Of a DNA stretch of 49,414 nucleotides, positions 26,005-35,330 are shown in pieces; position 1 is the first letter of the stretch; each line of letters starts with the position of its first letter. A program made the position numbers and the translations under genes. Origin of the DNA: RHKX01 sp964497825. Lineage in GTDB: Bacteria; Actinomycetota; Thermoleophilia; Solirubrobacterales; 70-9. Location of the stretch: positions 1 to 49,414 of the forward strand of contig CAZCFA010000010.1 in the NCBI GenBank assembly GCA_964497825.1, given 5' to 3'. The notes below the pieces were generated by a model. It was given only the letters and a program-made list of their open reading frames with translations, ran no database searches and had not been told where the DNA came from.

Positions 26005-26709
26005 CTAGCGGGCCGAGCCGAAGATCCTCAGCATGAACAGGAACATGTTGATGAAGTCGAGGTAGAGCGAGAGCGCGCCGAGGATCGACAGCTTCTGGGC
26101 CGCCGCGCCGTCGATCCCCGACTCGCCGATCCGCTTCAGCTTCTGCATGTCGTAGGCGGTGAGCCCGCAGAAGACGAGCACGCCGGCGAAGGTGACGAAC
26201 CAGTAGAGGGCCGAGCTCGCCCAGAACAGGTTGACGATGCTGCCGATGATCACGCCGATCAGGCCCATGAACAGGATCGACCCGAGGCTCGAGAGGTCGC
26301 GCTTGGTCGCGTAGCCGAACGCCGCCATGCCCGCGAACATGCCGCCGGCGGTGGCGAACGCGGCGGCGATCGAGGCGGTCGTGTAGGCCTCGATGATGAC
26401 CGAGAAGGTGAACCCGGTGACCGCCGAGAACAGCGCGAACAGGAACACCGCGACCGGCGCCGAGATCCTGTTGATGCCGGCTGAGATCGCCACCACGAGC
26501 CCGATCTGGACGATGAACATGCCGATGTAGGCGAACGGGTTGTCCTCGAACCAGGCCATCATGTCGCCGCTGGCGGCCGCGTAGGCGGCGACGCCCGCGG
26601 TCAGCGCGAGGCCGACGAACATCCAGCCGAAGACGCTGGTCAGGAACGACTGCCGCGCGATCTGCGCGTCGGCCGTGGCGAGGGTGGTGGTGCCGATCTG
26701 GTCGTTCAT
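26005..26709 (-). CDS. Bax inhibitor-1/YccA family membrane protein
   Basis: 234-residue multi-pass membrane protein of the BI-1/TMBIM family, which in bacteria includes pH-dependent calcium-leak channels (YetJ) and the FtsH modulator YccA. ATG at 26709 follows AAGGAG about 12 bases upstream. Seven hydrophobic helices are visible; the typical C-terminal half contains FCGLTAYDMQKLK, a helix pair with SLYLDFINMFLFMLRIFG and the polar YD/LD residues that form the channel gate in the family. Transcribed against its neighbours. Confidence 0.9.
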   Translation of the reverse strand: MNDQIGTTTLATADAQIARQSFLTSVFGWMFVGLALTAGVAAYAAASGDMMAWFEDNPFAYIGMFIVQIGLVVAISAGINRISAPVAVFLFALFSAVTGFTFSVIIEAYTTASIAAAFATAGGMFAGMAAFGYATKRDLSSLGSILFMGLIGVIIGSIVNLFWASSALYWFVTFAGVLVFCGLTAYDMQKLKRIGESGIDGAAAQKLSILGALSLYLDFINMFLFMLRIFGSAR

Positions 26710-26758
26710 CTGCGCGGTCTGCTCCTTGCTCTGGCGGCGTCGTCGCGGGCGGCGGGGA

Positions 26759-26764
26759 AGGATA
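26759..26764 (-). promoter_or_regulatory. candidate -10 box of the Bax-inhibitor gene
   Basis: TATCCT on the - strand, about 50 bases before the ATG. A leader of about 40 bases with AAGGAG would result, so this gene is leadered. Confidence 0.4.
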
Positions 26765-26861
26765 CCCGCGTGGCGGCGGGCTCCGACGGGCGGCAGCCTG
26801 CTCGAGCGGGGGGGGCGGAGGCGCTGGCGCGCCCGCCGCTCGTTTCGTCCGCCACGTATGG

Positions 26862-26873
26862 GAACATGTGTTC
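26862..26873. promoter_or_regulatory. LexA-like SOS box
   Basis: GAAC-ATGT-GTTC fits the Gram-positive/actinobacterial LexA consensus GAAC-N4-GTTC exactly. A following G extends it toward the mycobacterial form. It overlaps the first candidate start codon (GTG 26868) and lies 9 bases before ATG 26883 of the nuclease gene. A TATGGG -10-like hexamer at 26857-26862 abuts it, so bound LexA would cover the start of transcription. Confidence 0.55.
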
Positions 26874-27581
26874 GTGTCCGGAATGAGCTCGAACGCGAAA
26901 GGGGCCACAGCCGAGCTGGCCATCGCACAGGAGGCCTCCCGCCTTGGCCTCGGGGTCTTCTGGCCGCTCGTCGAGCACGGGCGGGCCGACCTCGGCATCG
27001 AGGTCGGCGATCGCATCCTTCGGGTTCAATGCAAGTGGGGGCGGGTTCGCGGTGATGTGATCGTGGTGGAGATCGCGAGCTCGCGGCACACGCCGCTGAA
27101 CGGGTACGTTCGTCGCAAGTACACGGCCGCGGAGGTAGACGCGATCGCCGTCTATGCCGGGGACCTCCACCGCTGCTTTCTGATCCCGATCGCGCAGGCC
27201 CAGGGGCGATCGGCATTCCATCTGCGCCTTGCGCCCGCTCGAAACGGACAGCGCGCCGCGATAAACTTCGCCGCCGATTACGAGTTCTCTGGGGCTGTAG
27301 TTCAGCTGGCTAGAACGTCGCACTGGCAGTGCGGAGGCCGTCGGTTCGAGTCCGACCAGCTCCATCCGGAAACGAGTGTCGTTGGCACCGGGCGGTTCAG
27401 CGCCCACGCAGCTAGTTTCATCCAACGTGCGAAGGCGGGCGAGCGCTTTCTGATCACCCGCCGCGGCAAGCCGATGGCGGCGCTGGGCCCGCTCGACCGG
27501 CTCGATTTGATAGGACCAGATAACGGGGATCTGGCACAACCCTCGCTGCCCGACGAGCCGCCGCCGGCAGACGCTGCTTGA
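26868..27581 (+). CDS. PD-(D/E)XK endonuclease-like protein; frame runs through tRNA-Ala into a Phd-like tail
   Basis: Residues about 6-141 resemble the group-I-intron-associated PD-(D/E)XK endonuclease family (PF11645-like): KGATAELAIAQEASRLG, FWPLVEHGRADLGIEVGD (Asp) and RILRVQCKWGR (QxK in place of ExK), with a closing AINFAADYEF. GTG 26868 and ATG 26883 are both possible starts. The family part ends exactly where the tRNA gene begins at 27291. With no stop, the frame then translates the tRNA (GAVVQLARTSHWQ..., a well-known artefact signature) and continues into HAASFIQRAKAGERFLITRRG, which resembles Phd/YefM antitoxins. No intron interrupts the tRNA. GC content is lower than in neighbours. 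Whether one 237-residue protein is really made is unknown; the nuclease part is the firm piece. Confidence 0.65.
   Translation: MFVSGMSSNAKGATAELAIAQEASRLGLGVFWPLVEHGRADLGIEVGDRILRVQCKWGRVRGDVIVVEIASSRHTPLNGYVRRKYTAAEVDAIAVYAGDLHRCFLIPIAQAQGRSAFHLRLAPARNGQRAAINFAADYEFSGAVVQLARTSHWQCGGRRFESDQLHPETSVVGTGRFSAHAASFIQRAKAGERFLITRRGKPMAALGPLDRLDLIGPDNGDLAQPSLPDEPPPADAA
27291..27364 (+). tRNA. tRNA-Ala (anticodon GGC)
   Basis: Complete cloverleaf: acceptor GGGGCTG pairing with CAGCTCC, including G3:U70, the alanine identity pair. D stem GTTC/GAAC; anticodon stem TCGCA/TGCGG with loop CTGGCAG (anticodon GGC at 27325-27327); variable AGGCC; T stem GTCGG/CCGAC with loop TTCGAGT; discriminator A. CCA is not encoded. 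No intron. It sits on the same strand inside the open frame of the nuclease gene. Confidence 0.96.
27405..27581 (+). pseudogene. Phd/YefM antitoxin-like remnant downstream of tRNA-Ala
   Basis: The frame after the tRNA encodes FSAHAASFIQRAKAGERFLITRRGKPMAALGP (split here by description: a helix, then KAGERFLITRRGKP). That is the core of a Phd-type antitoxin DNA-binding domain with its N-terminal strand missing. No start codon precedes it in frame after the tRNA. The end is AT-richer (around 27505-27540) than the surroundings. No toxin gene follows; 27582-27737 holds nothing I recognise. Probably the left-over of an element once inserted at the tRNA 3' end, or a newly recruited tail of the nuclease frame. 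Confidence 0.45.
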
Positions 27582-27737
27582 GGGCGCTGGTGTCGAGCTC
27601 CAGGTGTGGTGGTGCTATCCCGACGTTCCGCCGACGACGCCGGAGTTCGAGGAAGCCGAGCCTGAGGTTCGCGGCGAGCCCGACGCCGCGAGTTCATCGA
27701 GGCCGCCCGATCAGGCCGGGCTGACAAGCTTCGCTGC

Positions 27738-28778
27738 GTGTCAGCTCCGATCCCGGTTGAGCGGCTGCGGCGCCTGCGGCTCGGCGCCCAGCGGCTCAGC
27801 CCCCGAACCGGGGCCGGATCCGTCACCGAAGCGGCCGCCAGCGTCTGCGGCATCCAGGCCCAGGACGTCCGCGCCGCGCGCCTGGCGCTGCGCTCCCGGG
27901 TCCCCGGCCTCGAGCGCGCCGACGTCGACGCCGATCCGGGACTGGTCCGTACCTGGACCGTGCGTGGCACGGTCCACCTGATCGCCGCCGCCGACCGCCC
28001 CTGGCTGCAGGCGCTCACCGCCGCCCGCAACCGGCGCTACTTCGAGAACCTGATCGACAAGCGCGGCGCCCGCGACGCCGCCCGAGCGGCGCTGCCGGCG
28101 ATCGTCGCGCTGCTCGAGACCGGCGCGCCGCTGACCCGGGCGGAGCTGCTCGCCGGCCTCGCCCAGCGCGGGCTGCCGTCGCTCGGGCCGCACGCGGTCA
28201 ACGTGCTGATGCCCTGGGCCTGCGTGTCGGGCCCGCTCGTCGGCCTCCCCGACGGTCGCTTCCGGGTCGCCGAGCCGCCGTCGCCGGTGGCCGAGGACGA
28301 GGCGCTGGCGACGCTCGCCCGCCGCTACCTGGGCGGCTACGGCCCGGCCGCCGCCGAGGACCTCGCCAAGTGGTCGGGCCTGCCGCTGACCCGCTGCCGC
28401 CGCGCCCTCGACGCCGCCGGCGAGCTCGAGCGCGCCGGCGGCCTGCTGGCGCTGCCGGGCACGCTCGACCGTGAGCCGCCCGAGCCGCCGGCCGCGGCGC
28501 TGCTCGCCGCCTTCGACGTCGCGATGCTCGGCTGGAGCAGCCGCGAACCGCTCGTCGCCGCCGCCGGAGAGGGCCGGGTAGCCCCCGGCGGCGGCATCGT
28601 CCGGGCCGTCGTCCTCGCCCGCGGCCGCGCCGTCGCGACCTGGCGTCTCAAGGGCAGCGGTCGCCGCCGCACCCTGGCGCTCGACCGCTTCGGACGCGGA
28701 CCCGGGACCCGGGCCCTCGCCGCCGAGGCCGCCGACGTCGGCCGCTTTCTCGGGGTCGAGCTCCGGCTCCCCGCCTAG
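27738..28778 (+). CDS. winged-helix AlkZ-like DNA glycosylase family protein
   Basis: 346 residues of the HTH_42 (AlkZ/YcaQ) family, DNA glycosylases that unhook interstrand crosslinks or remove bulky alkylated bases. The catalytic QxQ motif is present as GIQAQD (Gln40, Gln42). Other family phrases: WTVRGTVHLIAAADRPWL, YLGGYGPAAAEDLAKWSGL and the C-terminal AFDVAMLGWSSRE region, followed by a basic WRLKGSGRRRTLAL strand. GTG 27738 gives the usual N-terminus; a degenerate CAAGCT box lies 7 bases upstream. The neighbourhood of a LexA-like box and a nuclease hints at a DNA-damage theme. Its TAG stop forms part of the leuS promoter. Confidence 0.85.
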   Translation: MSAPIPVERLRRLRLGAQRLSPRTGAGSVTEAAASVCGIQAQDVRAARLALRSRVPGLERADVDADPGLVRTWTVRGTVHLIAAADRPWLQALTAARNRRYFENLIDKRGARDAARAALPAIVALLETGAPLTRAELLAGLAQRGLPSLGPHAVNVLMPWACVSGPLVGLPDGRFRVAEPPSPVAEDEALATLARRYLGGYGPAAAEDLAKWSGLPLTRCRRALDAAGELERAGGLLALPGTLDREPPEPPAAALLAAFDVAMLGWSSREPLVAAAGEGRVAPGGGIVRAVVLARGRAVATWRLKGSGRRRTLALDRFGRGPGTRALAAEAADVGRFLGVELRLPA

Positions 28779-28781
28779 ACT
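28776..28781 (+). promoter_or_regulatory. -10 box of leaderless leuS, overlapping the upstream stop codon
   Basis: TAGACT, where TAG is the stop of the glycosylase gene, then CCCGGGCC (8 bases) and GTG 28790. Confidence 0.55.
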
Positions 28782-28789
28782 CCCGGGCC

Positions 28790-31320
<2,531 letters not shown>

Positions 31321-31342
<22 letters not shown>

Positions 31343-31390
31343 TCGCGCCGCGCGCCGTCAACCTCGTCGTCCGCTGATCGCGCCGCGCGC
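31321..31390. repeat. exact 35-bp tandem duplication at the leuS 3' end
   Basis: 31321-31355 and 31356-31390 are identical (CGTCAACCTC...CGCGC). The unit spans the last seven codons and stop of leuS plus 13 bases. The absence of any mismatch suggests a recent event, or an assembly artefact. Confidence 0.9.
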
Positions 31391-31407
31391 CGTCGCTGGG
31401 CGTCTGC

Positions 31408-31413
31408 TAGAAC
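31408..31413 (+). promoter_or_regulatory. putative -10 box of the cupin gene
   Basis: TAGAAC, then ACCCGGC (7 bases), then GTG 31421. The last base deviates from the usual T. Confidence 0.4.
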
Positions 31414-31420
31414 ACCCGGC

Positions 31421-31822
31421 GTGCTCGTCAGGCGCCTCTCCGACGCCGCGGTCAAGGACTTTCACCGGCTCAGCTCCCACATCCTGATGGATGCTGGTGA
31501 GCTCGGCTCGCGCCACATGACCGTGACCTGGATCGATGTCCCCTCCGGCGTCTCGCAGGAGCTGCGCTCGCACGAGGAGGTGGAGCAGGTCTACGTCGTC
31601 GTCGAGGGCACCGGAACGCTGTCGACCACCGGCGACACCGAGACCCTGGTTCCCGGCGACCTGGCGCTGATCCCGCCCGCCACCGACCACACGATCGCCA
31701 ACGAGGACGAGGCGCCGCTGGCGCTGCTGTCGGTCCAGTCGCCGGCCGTCTCGGTCGACGAGACCTTCGGCCGGCAGACGACCGCGGTCGTCGGCTACGA
31801 CGAGGACGAAGACGACTTCTGA
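31421..31822 (+). CDS. cupin-domain protein
   Basis: 133-residue single-domain cupin. The beta-barrel motif is clear: motif 1 HEEVEQVYVVVEGTGTL with a reduced set of metal ligands, motif 2 VPGDLALIPPATDHTI with the His ligand. Small stand-alone cupins bind metals or sugars and often act as sensors or isomerases; no substrate can be assigned. The C-terminus is very acidic (YDEDEDDF). An acylphosphatase frame begins just after its stop. Confidence 0.85.
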   Translation: MLVRRLSDAAVKDFHRLSSHILMDAGELGSRHMTVTWIDVPSGVSQELRSHEEVEQVYVVVEGTGTLSTTGDTETLVPGDLALIPPATDHTIANEDEAPLALLSVQSPAVSVDETFGRQTTAVVGYDEDEDDF

Positions 31823-31835
31823 TCGCGCCGCCGCC

Positions 31836-32099
31836 GTCCGCCGTCGCGTTCGCGTCCGCGGTCGCGTCCAGGGCGTCTTCTACCGCGATTCGGTGCGCCG
31901 GATCGCGGCCGGCCGCGGCGTTGCCGGCAGCGCCGCCAACCGCGCCGACGGCTCGGTCGAGGTCGTGCTCGAGGGCGCTCGCGAGGACGTCGAGGCGGTG
32001 ATCGCGTTCTGCGCCGACGGGCCCGAGCGAGCCGAGGTCAGCGCCGTCGAGGTCGAGGCCGAGGGGCCTCGCGGCGAGGTCGGGTTCACGATCGCCTGA
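31836..32099 (+). CDS. acylphosphatase (start codon non-canonical or unresolved)
   Basis: Small enzyme hydrolysing carboxyl-phosphate bonds. The catalytic signature GRVQGVFYRD (substrate-binding Arg) and the ferredoxin-like remainder (SVEVVLEGAREDVEAVIAFC, catalytic Asn in GSAANRADG) are intact, about 87 residues. No ATG, GTG or TTG exists in frame between the cupin region and the catalytic motif: the first canonical codon, GTG 31893, would remove the active-site Arg. GTC 31836 is entered as a provisional start because it gives VRRRVRVRGRVQGV, the normal length. A non-AUG start, a frameshift from the cupin frame, or a sequence error near 31820 are the alternatives. Confidence 0.75.
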   Translation, partial: VRRRVRVRGRVQGVFYRDSVRRIAAGRGVAGSAANRADGSVEVVLEGAREDVEAVIAFCADGPERAEVSAVEVEAEGPRGEVGFTIA

Positions 32100-32137
32100 G
32101 CGCCCCCCGAGGCCGCTGAAAAGTCACGCTTCGGCGC

Positions 32138-32147
32138 GGCAATTGCC
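32138..32147. repeat. palindrome GGCAATTGCC before comEA
   Basis: Perfect 10-bp palindrome in the 124-base gap between the acylphosphatase and comEA, AT-rich in its centre. The gap otherwise holds no recognisable gene or promoter hexamer. Possible operator. Confidence 0.3.
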
Positions 32148-32223
32148 ACATCCATGTCTCGACCGGTGACCCGGGCCGCGGCACGATCGAGGCGATGCGG
32201 GCCCGGGCCGACAGGCGGACGCG

Positions 32224-32799
32224 GTGGCGGCGATGAGCCGTGCCCAGATCGCCGTCTATGCGGCGATCGGCGTCTGCCTGCTGCTGCTCGGGATCCGGGC
32301 CGTGCGCGAGGCCGGCGCCGGCGGCGCCGAGCGCGGCGCGGCGGGCGTGCCGCTCGCGACGGCGCCGGCCGGCGGCGGTGATACCGCGAGCGGCGGCGAA
32401 GCCGTCGTCCACGTCGCCGGCGCGGTCGCCGAGCCCGGCGTCTACCGGCTGCCGGCGGGCTCGCGGGTGGCCGACGCGGTCGCCCGCGCCGGCGGCGCCA
32501 CCGGCGCCGGCCGGCCCGACGCGATCAACCTCGCGGCGCGGGTCGCCGACGGCCAGCAGATCGTCGTTCCCGGGCGCGACACGGCGCCGGCGGGCGCGAC
32601 CGAGGACGGCCCGATCAGCCTCGGCTCCGCCGACCAGGCCGACCTCGAGACGATCGACGGGATCGGCCCGGTGACCGCGGCCGACATCATCGAGTTCCGC
32701 GACGAGCGCGGCGGCATCGCCTCGATCGAGGAGCTCGACGCGGTGCCCGGCATCGGCCCGGCCACGCTCGAAGCGCTTTCCGATCGCCTGCAACCGTGA
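32224..32799 (+). CDS. comEA: competence protein ComEA (DNA receptor)
   Basis: Membrane-anchored DNA-binding protein of natural transformation. 191 residues from GTG 32224 (ATG 32233 is an alternative). One transmembrane helix (about 10-25), a short linker, an SLBB domain (about 58-118: VHVAGAVAEPGVYRLPAGSRV, INLAARVADGQQIVVP), then two helix-hairpin-helix motifs (ETIDGIGPVTAADIIEFRDE and ELDAVPGIGPATLEAL). The stop overlaps the comEC start by four bases, the classic comEA-comEC pair. Confidence 0.94.
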   Translation: MAAMSRAQIAVYAAIGVCLLLLGIRAVREAGAGGAERGAAGVPLATAPAGGGDTASGGEAVVHVAGAVAEPGVYRLPAGSRVADAVARAGGATGAGRPDAINLAARVADGQQIVVPGRDTAPAGATEDGPISLGSADQADLETIDGIGPVTAADIIEFRDERGGIASIEELDAVPGIGPATLEALSDRLQP

Positions 32800-35237
32800 G
32801 CCGCGCCGGCGGCTGGTGGCGCCACCTGGCGCTCGCCGGGACCGCCGCCGGCCTGCTCGCCGCCCCGGCGGTGCCGGCACCGGCGGGGTGGGCCTGGTGC
32901 CTGGGGGCCGCGGCCGCGGCGCTCGCCGCCGTCGTGGGCGCGCCGGCGCGCTCGATCCGCCGCGGGCCGCGGCGCCGGGCGGGCGCGGGCGGCGACCGCG
33001 GATTCGCGCCGCCGAACGCCACGATCGCCGCGCGGCTCGCCGCGCTGCTGGCGCTCGCGGTCCTCGCCGGGCTCGGCCTCGGCGGCCTGCGGCTGGCGGC
33101 GATCGCCGGCGGCGCCCTGCGGGCGCCCGACGGCGCGCGGGTCAGCGCTCGGGGCTTCGTCGCCGGGTTCCCGCAGCGCGGCTTCGGCGAGGTCCGGGTC
33201 CCGCTCGCGACCGCGGCCGGCCGGGTGCTCGTCGTCGCCCCCGAGCCGGTCCCCGACCTGCGGGTCGGGACCGAGCTGCGCGTGAGCGGGACGATCGCCA
33301 CCCCCGAGGCGGGCTTCGCCCGCTCGCGGGTCGGGCGCGCCGGGGCGGCCGTCGAGCTGCGGGCCGAGCGGCTGCGATCGACCGGCGCCGCCCGCGGCGG
33401 CCTCGCCGGCGTCCTCGACGCGGCCCGCGGCCGGGCCGAGGACGCGCTCGGCGCCGATCGCGGGATCGAGCAGGCGGCGCTGGCCCGCGGCTTCGTGCTC
33501 GGCGAGGACGACCGCATCGAGCCCGCCACCCGCGAGGCGTTCCGGCGCGCCGGGCTCGCGCACCTGCTGGCGGTCTCGGGCCAGAACGTGATCCTGCTGG
33601 CGATCCTCGGCGGCGCGATCCTCGCCCTGTTCGGAGCCGGGCTGCGGATGCGGCTGGCGCTGACGCTGCTGCTGATCGCCGCCTACGTGCCGATCGCCGG
33701 CGCCGGCCCCTCGATCCAGCGGGCCGGGGTGATGGGCGCGGCGGCGATCGCCGCGACGCTTGCCGGCCGCCCGTCGCAGCGCGCCTACGCGCTGCTGCTC
33801 GCCGCCGTCGTGACGTTGGCGATCGATCCGCGCGCCGGCGCCGACCCCGGCTGGCAGCTCTCGTTCGCGGCGGTCGCCGGGATCATCGTCTGGGGGCGGC
33901 CGCTGCGTGCCACGATCGCGGCGCGGCTGCCGCGACGGCTGCCGCGGCGGCTCGCCGGCCCGCTCGCGGAGGGCGTCGCGCTGACGGTCGCCGCCACGGT
34001 CGCGACGGCGCCGCTGATCGCCCACAGCTTCGAGCGGGTCTCGGTTGCGGCGCTGCCGGCGAACGTCGCGGTGCTGCCGGCGATCGCGCCGGTGATGTGG
34101 ATCGGCATGGCGATCGCGATCCTGGCTCAGCTCCCGGCCGCGATGACCGCGCTCGGCCCGATCGATCCGATCGCCTGGCTGCGCTTCGTCGAGGCGCGGC
34201 TGATCGACTACGTCGCCGCGGTCGCCGACGTCTTCGCCGCTCCGCGCTGGGCGCAGGTCGAGGTGGCGCTGCCGGGGGTTGCGGCGCCGCTCGCCGCCGC
34301 GATCGCCGCCGCCGCGGCGCTCAGCGTGCTCGTCGCCGCGGCCGGTCGGCGCGAGCGCCTGCGGCTGCCCCGGGCCGCCGCGCTGGGGGCGGCGCTCGCG
34401 GTCCTGCTGGCGCTCGTCCCCGCCCTGCTCGGCGGTGCGAGCGGGGCCGATCGCCCGCCCGCGGGCGCGCTGCGGATCACCGAGCTCGACGTCGGCCAGG
34501 GCGACGCGACGCTGCTCGAGCCCGGCGCCGGCGCCCCGGTGCTCGTCGACGGCGGCCCCCCGGGCAGCGCCGCCGCCGATCGGCTCGCGGCGCTCGGCAT
34601 CGAACGGCTTGCGGCGGTCGTCGTCACCCATGACGAGCTCGACCACGCCGGCGGCCTCGCGGCAGTGCTCGACCGCTTCGAGGTCGGCGAGCTCGTCCAC
34701 GCCCGCCCGGCGCCCGAGCTGCAGGCGATGGCGCGCGGCGCCGGGGTACCGATCAAGCGCGTCGCCGCCGGATCGACGCTGCGGTTCGGGCGGCTCGAGC
34801 TCGCGGTGCTGTGGCCGCCCCGCGACCACCTCAGCGCGGTGCCCCCCGATCGCAACGCCGACGCGATCGTGCTAGTCGCCGGCTTCGGCGGCTGGCGGGC
34901 GCTGCTCAGCGCCGACGCCGAGCAGGAGCTCACCGGGCTCGATCCGGGCCCGCTCGACGTCCTCAAGGTCGCCCATCACGGCAGCGACGACGCTGGCCTG
35001 GGACCGTTGCTCGAGCGCTCGCTGCCGCGCGTCGCCCTGATCGGCGTCGGCGCCGGCAACCCCTACGGGCACCCGACCGAGGCGACGATCGCGACGCTCG
35101 CCGAGCACGACGTCTGCACGCTCCGCACCGACCGCGACGGCAGCGCCACGGTCGAGCTCGACCGTGACGGCCTCAGCGCCCGGACCGAGGCGGGGCCCGT
35201 GGCCGAGCTGCAAGGGTGCGCGGCCGCGGGCAGTTGA
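32796..35237 (+). CDS. comEC: competence protein ComEC/Rec2 (DNA channel)
   Basis: Inner-membrane channel for single-stranded DNA uptake. 813 residues from GTG 32796. Two or three N-terminal hydrophobic helices, an OB-like DUF4131 region (about 105-200), the Competence domain with many helices (about 215-515, including HLLAVSGQNVILLAI and GAGPSIQRAGVMG), and a C-terminal metallo-beta-lactamase domain (about 560-800). The latter has VTHDELDHAGG (HxxxxDH), LSADAEQEL and KVAHHGSDDA, so the putative nuclease site is intact. Together with comEA it suggests natural competence, although no pilus genes lie in the window. Confidence 0.95.
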   Translation: MSRAGGWWRHLALAGTAAGLLAAPAVPAPAGWAWCLGAAAAALAAVVGAPARSIRRGPRRRAGAGGDRGFAPPNATIAARLAALLALAVLAGLGLGGLRLAAIAGGALRAPDGARVSARGFVAGFPQRGFGEVRVPLATAAGRVLVVAPEPVPDLRVGTELRVSGTIATPEAGFARSRVGRAGAAVELRAERLRSTGAARGGLAGVLDAARGRAEDALGADRGIEQAALARGFVLGEDDRIEPATREAFRRAGLAHLLAVSGQNVILLAILGGAILALFGAGLRMRLALTLLLIAAYVPIAGAGPSIQRAGVMGAAAIAATLAGRPSQRAYALLLAAVVTLAIDPRAGADPGWQLSFAAVAGIIVWGRPLRATIAARLPRRLPRRLAGPLAEGVALTVAATVATAPLIAHSFERVSVAALPANVAVLPAIAPVMWIGMAIAILAQLPAAMTALGPIDPIAWLRFVEARLIDYVAAVADVFAAPRWAQVEVALPGVAAPLAAAIAAAAALSVLVAAAGRRERLRLPRAAALGAALAVLLALVPALLGGASGADRPPAGALRITELDVGQGDATLLEPGAGAPVLVDGGPPGSAAADRLAALGIERLAAVVVTHDELDHAGGLAAVLDRFEVGELVHARPAPELQAMARGAGVPIKRVAAGSTLRFGRLELAVLWPPRDHLSAVPPDRNADAIVLVAGFGGWRALLSADAEQELTGLDPGPLDVLKVAHHGSDDAGLGPLLERSLPRVALIGVGAGNPYGHPTEATIATLAEHDVCTLRTDRDGSATVELDRDGLSARTEAGPVAELQGCAAAGS

Positions 35238-35316
35238 GACGGCGGCCGCGGCGCCCGTCGCGGCGGCGATGGCGGCGGCCGGCCGGGCGTCCGCGCCGAG
35301 CGGCCGGATCGCGGCT

Positions 35317-35322
35317 TAGACT
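35317..35322 (+). promoter_or_regulatory. -10 box of leaderless holA
   Basis: TAGACT-CGCCCGCG-ATG. The 8-base spacer is identical to that of valS. Confidence 0.6.
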
Positions 35323-35330
35323 CGCCCGCG

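Noticed and set aside
26868..27364. Group I intron inside the tRNA
   Set aside because: The nuclease belongs to an intron-associated family, but the tRNA is continuous, with all stems intact and no inserted sequence in the anticodon arm.
27357..27602. AGCTCCA direct repeat as att sites flanking an integrated element at tRNA-Ala
   Set aside because: Seven bases is too short to claim an attachment site, and no integrase or element lies between the copies.
27604..27981. Open frame of 125 codons overlapping the start of the AlkZ-like gene
   Set aside because: It runs mostly inside the glycosylase gene in another frame, has no promoter box or recognisable domain.
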